From an uncultured Prevotellaceae bacterium (GTDB lineage: Bacteria > Bacteroidota > Bacteroidia > Bacteroidales > Bacteroidaceae), in assembly GCA_900318815.1 (NCBI GenBank), contig ONMA01000001.1, forward strand, positions 176,210 to 240,209: a stretch of 64,000 nt of DNA. Reading direction: 5' to 3'. The notes under the pieces were generated by a model that had not been told where the DNA came from, ran no database searches, and saw only the letters and a list, made by a program, of their open reading frames with translations. Every line of letters begins with the position of its first letter. The first letter of the stretch is position 1. Shown here piece by piece: positions 61,208 through 64,000 of this stretch. The translations under genes were made by a program, and so were the position numbers.

Positions 61208-62851
61208 ATGATTACCAAAAGCATAAAAACATACATCTTCACCTTCTGCGTAGGCTGCGGTTTCGCCGCAGCTCTGACCGCCTGCTCCGAATGGGATGAC
61301 CACTACGATGCAGACAAGGCGGCCGAAGGTGCAGGTAACACTTTGTGGCAGCAGTTGAAGGCCAATCCGCAGTTGAGCGACTTCTGTCGGGTACTGGATG
61401 AGACCAAGGTGTTCCGCATGCATAAGAAGACGTCGGTCAGCTATGCCCAGCTGCTTCATTCGGGACAGGCTTTCACGGTGGTGGCTCCTGTCAACGGAAC
61501 GTTCAATTGCGATTCGCTTCTGGATCTGGTGAAGACCCATCAAGGCGACTCTGTCGTTGAGAAGCTATTCGTGTTTAATCATTTGTCGCGCTCATTGAGT
61601 TCTCTGACGGATGTGGAACGTTCGGTCTTGATGCTCAATTCAAAACATGCCATGATGAGCAGCAGCCAGATTGAGGGGGTCAGGATTATCGATTCTAACC
61701 GTCACGCCAAGAATGGCATACTGCATGTGGTCGAGCGTCCTCTTCCCTACGAGTACAATCTCTATGAGGCACTATGCAACATCCCTGAGTTGCAGGGCAT
61801 TGGTGCTTTCCTGCGTCAGTACGAACAGGACTACTTCGATGCCGAGGCTTCTGTGTCGAGTGGCATTGTCGAGGGCGTGCCTGTCTATGTAGACTCTGTG
61901 GTTGTGGAGCGTAACCGGATGCTTAATCAGATTGGTCTGATTAACTCTGAGGACTCTACCTACTGGGTTGTGGCTCCTACGGCAGCCGGTTGGGAGCGTG
62001 CTTGGGAGCAGGCCTCACAGTATTTTGTCTATGATGAGCAGGTCTTAAAGCGTGACTCCATTCAGCAATACTGGACCAATCGCGCTTTGATGGACGATGC
62101 CGTCTTCAACATGACCGACCAGCGTTCCGTTCAGGACTCGCTCATCTCCGTGCCTTATCTCAATTGGCGAAAAGGCTATGTTACAGGCAAGCCCGTCTAT
62201 CATGTCTTCTATCGTCCTTTTGCCGCAAGCGGCTTACTTGATGGTGCCACGCCTATCCAATGCAGCAATGGTATGCTGTATCAGGTAGCCGAGTGGCCCT
62301 TCACGCCCGAGCAGACGTATTTCAAGGAGCTATGGTCTGAGGGCGAAAGCAATGGGCTTATTATCGCAGAGAAGGATTGCTCGTATAACATTCGCCGTCA
62401 GGTGGCCGACAGTATTTCTGAGAATTCTTATCTGCAGATTCTGCCACGTTCTGCTACCTCCAACTGGGAGCTGACCTATCGTGTCAACAATACGCTTTCG
62501 GGCGATTATGACATCTGTGCCATCGTACTGCCCAAGACGGTGGTGCCCGGTCAGCAGAATCCTGACATGAAGCCCTGCAAGTTCAAGGCTACCATCAACT
62601 ATGTGGATGAGACGGGTGCAGCCAAGACCTTCAACTGTAACAACACGCAGTTCCAGACTGATCCGGAGAAGGTCGACACCGTAGTCCTGGCAGAGGCATT
62701 CCACTTCCCCACTAGCAATTATGATCAGAGCAGTATCAAGGTCAGTGTGAAGATTCAATGCTCAATCCTGGCTCGTGAGACATCTAAGTTTGCCCGCGAG
62801 ATGTATCTTGATTGCATCTATCTCCGTCCCCGAACCTCTAAATCCGAATAG
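61208..62851 (+). CDS. Fasciclin-domain lipoprotein 3
   Basis: The 547 residues have a lipobox LTAC (Cys26). The fasciclin region at about 50-200 includes FCRVLDETKVFRMHKK, QAFTVVAPVNGTFNCDSLL and AKNGILHVVERPLPYEYNL, and the protein continues with a second, weaker copy and a C-terminal beta-rich domain with GDYDICAIVLPKTVVPGQ. It is placed between fasciclin lipoprotein 2 and a second SusC, with only two bases before the latter, so the whole group is probably one operon from 51466. Confidence 0.8.
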   Translation: MITKSIKTYIFTFCVGCGFAAALTACSEWDDHYDADKAAEGAGNTLWQQLKANPQLSDFCRVLDETKVFRMHKKTSVSYAQLLHSGQAFTVVAPVNGTFNCDSLLDLVKTHQGDSVVEKLFVFNHLSRSLSSLTDVERSVLMLNSKHAMMSSSQIEGVRIIDSNRHAKNGILHVVERPLPYEYNLYEALCNIPELQGIGAFLRQYEQDYFDAEASVSSGIVEGVPVYVDSVVVERNRMLNQIGLINSEDSTYWVVAPTAAGWERAWEQASQYFVYDEQVLKRDSIQQYWTNRALMDDAVFNMTDQRSVQDSLISVPYLNWRKGYVTGKPVYHVFYRPFAASGLLDGATPIQCSNGMLYQVAEWPFTPEQTYFKELWSEGESNGLIIAEKDCSYNIRRQVADSISENSYLQILPRSATSNWELTYRVNNTLSGDYDICAIVLPKTVVPGQQNPDMKPCKFKATINYVDETGAAKTFNCNNTQFQTDPEKVDTVVLAEAFHFPTSNYDQSSIKVSVKIQCSILARETSKFAREMYLDCIYLRPRTSKSE

Positions 62852-62853
62852 CA

Positions 62854-64000
62854 ATGAAAAGACATATTTTATCTGCAATGTTGCTGCTGGCTGCAACTTC
62901 GCTGGCAGCACAGGAAAATACGAAGACCGTGACAGGCCACGTGGTCGATGCTGCCACTGGTCAGCCCCTTGCCGGTGTCATCGTCTCTGCCTACGGCAAC
63001 CAGCGGCAGACCACCATGACCGACGAGCAAGGCTACTATGAACTGAAGGTTCCCGCCTACATCAGTTCGGTATTGATGAACGTGGATGGCTATAACCTTC
63101 AGCAGAAGGCCATTGCCAATGACAAGGCCGATGGCAAGTTGTTCCGCGATGTCTTCCGCGAGAGCTACAACCGTACCACTGACGCTGTCATCAGCGCACA
63201 GGCCAATCAGTTCGACAACAATTCTGAGTTAAGCATTGACCCGTTGGTGGCTCAGCAGTTGGGTGCCGATATGCGCACCGTGAGCCGGGGCGGCATTCCT
63301 GGCATGGGCAACACGATGCTCATTGAGGGTATCAATTCGCTCAATTCCAGTGCCCAGCCGTTGGTCGTTATCGACGACGTGGTGATGGACATGCTCTACA
63401 ACCGCGAAATGCTGCATGACGGCTATTTCAACAACCTGCTGGCTAACCTGAATGTCGGTGACATTGAGAGTGTGCAGGTGCTGAAGAACGGAACGGCTCT
63501 CTATGGTGCCAAGGGTGCCAATGGCGTGCTTCTCATCAAGACCAAGCGCAACAAGTCGATGGCCACCAAGATTGATGTCACCATCAATGGCCGTTTCGAA
63601 CTGGTGCCCCGTCTGCCGCAGATGATGGATGCTGAGGACTATCGCCTCTACGCTACTGAGTTGCTCATGGGTACTACCAACCCCAACCAGTTGGCCAAGA
63701 TGAAGTTCCTGAACAACGAGCCTAATTACTATTATTACAACCAGTATCATAACGAGACAGACTGGACCGATGAGGTGTACAAGAATGCCTTCTCGCAGAA
63801 CTACGGCATCAACGTGCAGGGTGGTGACGATGTGGCTTCCTACAATCTCTCGGTGGGCTACTCGCTGGGAAATAGCACGCTGAAGGAGAATAACTATTCG
63901 CGCTTTAACATGCGCTTGAACACCGACATCATCGTGGCTAAGGGTCTTGATGTCCGTTTCGATGCTTCTTATAGCGACGTGGATCGCAGCCTGCGCGACG
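62854..64000 (+). CDS. SusC/RagA-family TonB-dependent transporter (5' part, cut by window edge)
   Basis: The first 382 residues are visible. They contain a signal peptide (MLLLAATSLAAQ), a carboxypeptidase-regulatory-like domain (TVTGHVVDAATGQPLAGVIV), the plug with NTMLIEGINSLNSSAQPLVV and VQVLKNGTALYGAKGANGVL, and the start of the barrel. It is the second SusC of the locus; a SusD partner should lie beyond the right edge. The plug region has a longer insertion than the first SusC (MDMLYNREMLHDGYFN), so the two are not recent duplicates. Confidence 0.9.
   Translation, partial: MKRHILSAMLLLAATSLAAQENTKTVTGHVVDAATGQPLAGVIVSAYGNQRQTTMTDEQGYYELKVPAYISSVLMNVDGYNLQQKAIANDKADGKLFRDVFRESYNRTTDAVISAQANQFDNNSELSIDPLVAQQLGADMRTVSRGGIPGMGNTMLIEGINSLNSSAQPLVVIDDVVMDMLYNREMLHDGYFNNLLANLNVGDIESVQVLKNGTALYGAKGANGVLLIKTKRNKSMATKIDVTINGRFELVPRLPQMMDAEDYRLYATELLMGTTNPNQLAKMKFLNNEPNYYYYNQYHNETDWTDEVYKNAFSQNYGINVQGGDDVASYNLSVGYSLGNSTLKENNYSRFNMRLNTDIIVAKGLDVRFDASYSDVDRSLRD

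Overview
The window looks like a chromosomal segment of a Bacteroidales bacterium, most likely Prevotella or a close relative. The evidence is seen directly: promoters carry the Bacteroidota -7 box TAnnTTTG, ribosome binding sites are weak, and the gene content is typical of the group (SusC/SusD pairs, lipoproteins with Cys after short signal peptides, fimbrillin-like lipoproteins, DUF3575 and DUF5119 fimbrial proteins, a Na+-pumping NADH:quinone reductase). No phage, transposase or plasmid gene was seen.

Layout. 1-6734: a divergent hexuronate/KDG locus. Leftward: LacI-type regulator, altronate dehydratase, NhaC antiporter and a cut-off nucleotidyltransferase-like gene. Rightward: KDG kinase, a 45-residue DUF4177-like microprotein and KDPG aldolase. 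Together UxaA, KdgK and Eda take altronate to pyruvate plus glyceraldehyde 3-phosphate. 6778-13027: a two-part histidine kinase-like lipoprotein with its response regulator, a small membrane protein, a DUF2461 protein and a Rid/chorismatase-fold protein. 13129-18657: a GH2 beta-galactosidase and, facing it, transketolase. 18658-21086: a gene-poor stretch with dispersed repeats, a small promoter between inverted repeats, an internally deleted ATPase, four tRNA genes (Gly, Thr, Lys, Lys), and a cobalamin riboswitch that has its own promoter and terminator but no gene behind it. 21087-30087: PrmA, a Tyr/Trp/Gly-rich secreted protein, a FadL-type porin, a CapD-type dehydratase, a coiled-coil secreted protein, an ECF sigma factor and adenine deaminase.

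30088-40915 is the most unusual part. A 1-kb island of hairpins, tandem repeats and a (CT)12 tract precedes a GC-rich fimbrial operon (DUF3575, DUF5119, a large fimbrillin with tandem Ig-like repeats and a FISUMP-like tip domain, then a second fimbrillin). Around the second fimbrillin lie three small two-gene cassettes that share the same promoter/leader sequence, which runs into the first codons, and in two cases a shared 3' hairpin. One cassette is an antitoxin with a PIN toxin that has lost its middle. The other two encode a small charged protein followed by a DUF6169-like protein, a candidate uncharacterised toxin-antitoxin-like pair.

40939-51254: tamB, divergent from the complete nqrABCDEF operon. 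51534-64000: a nutrient-uptake locus of three fasciclin lipoproteins with one complete SusC/SusD pair and the start of a second SusC; no glycoside hydrolase is visible in it.
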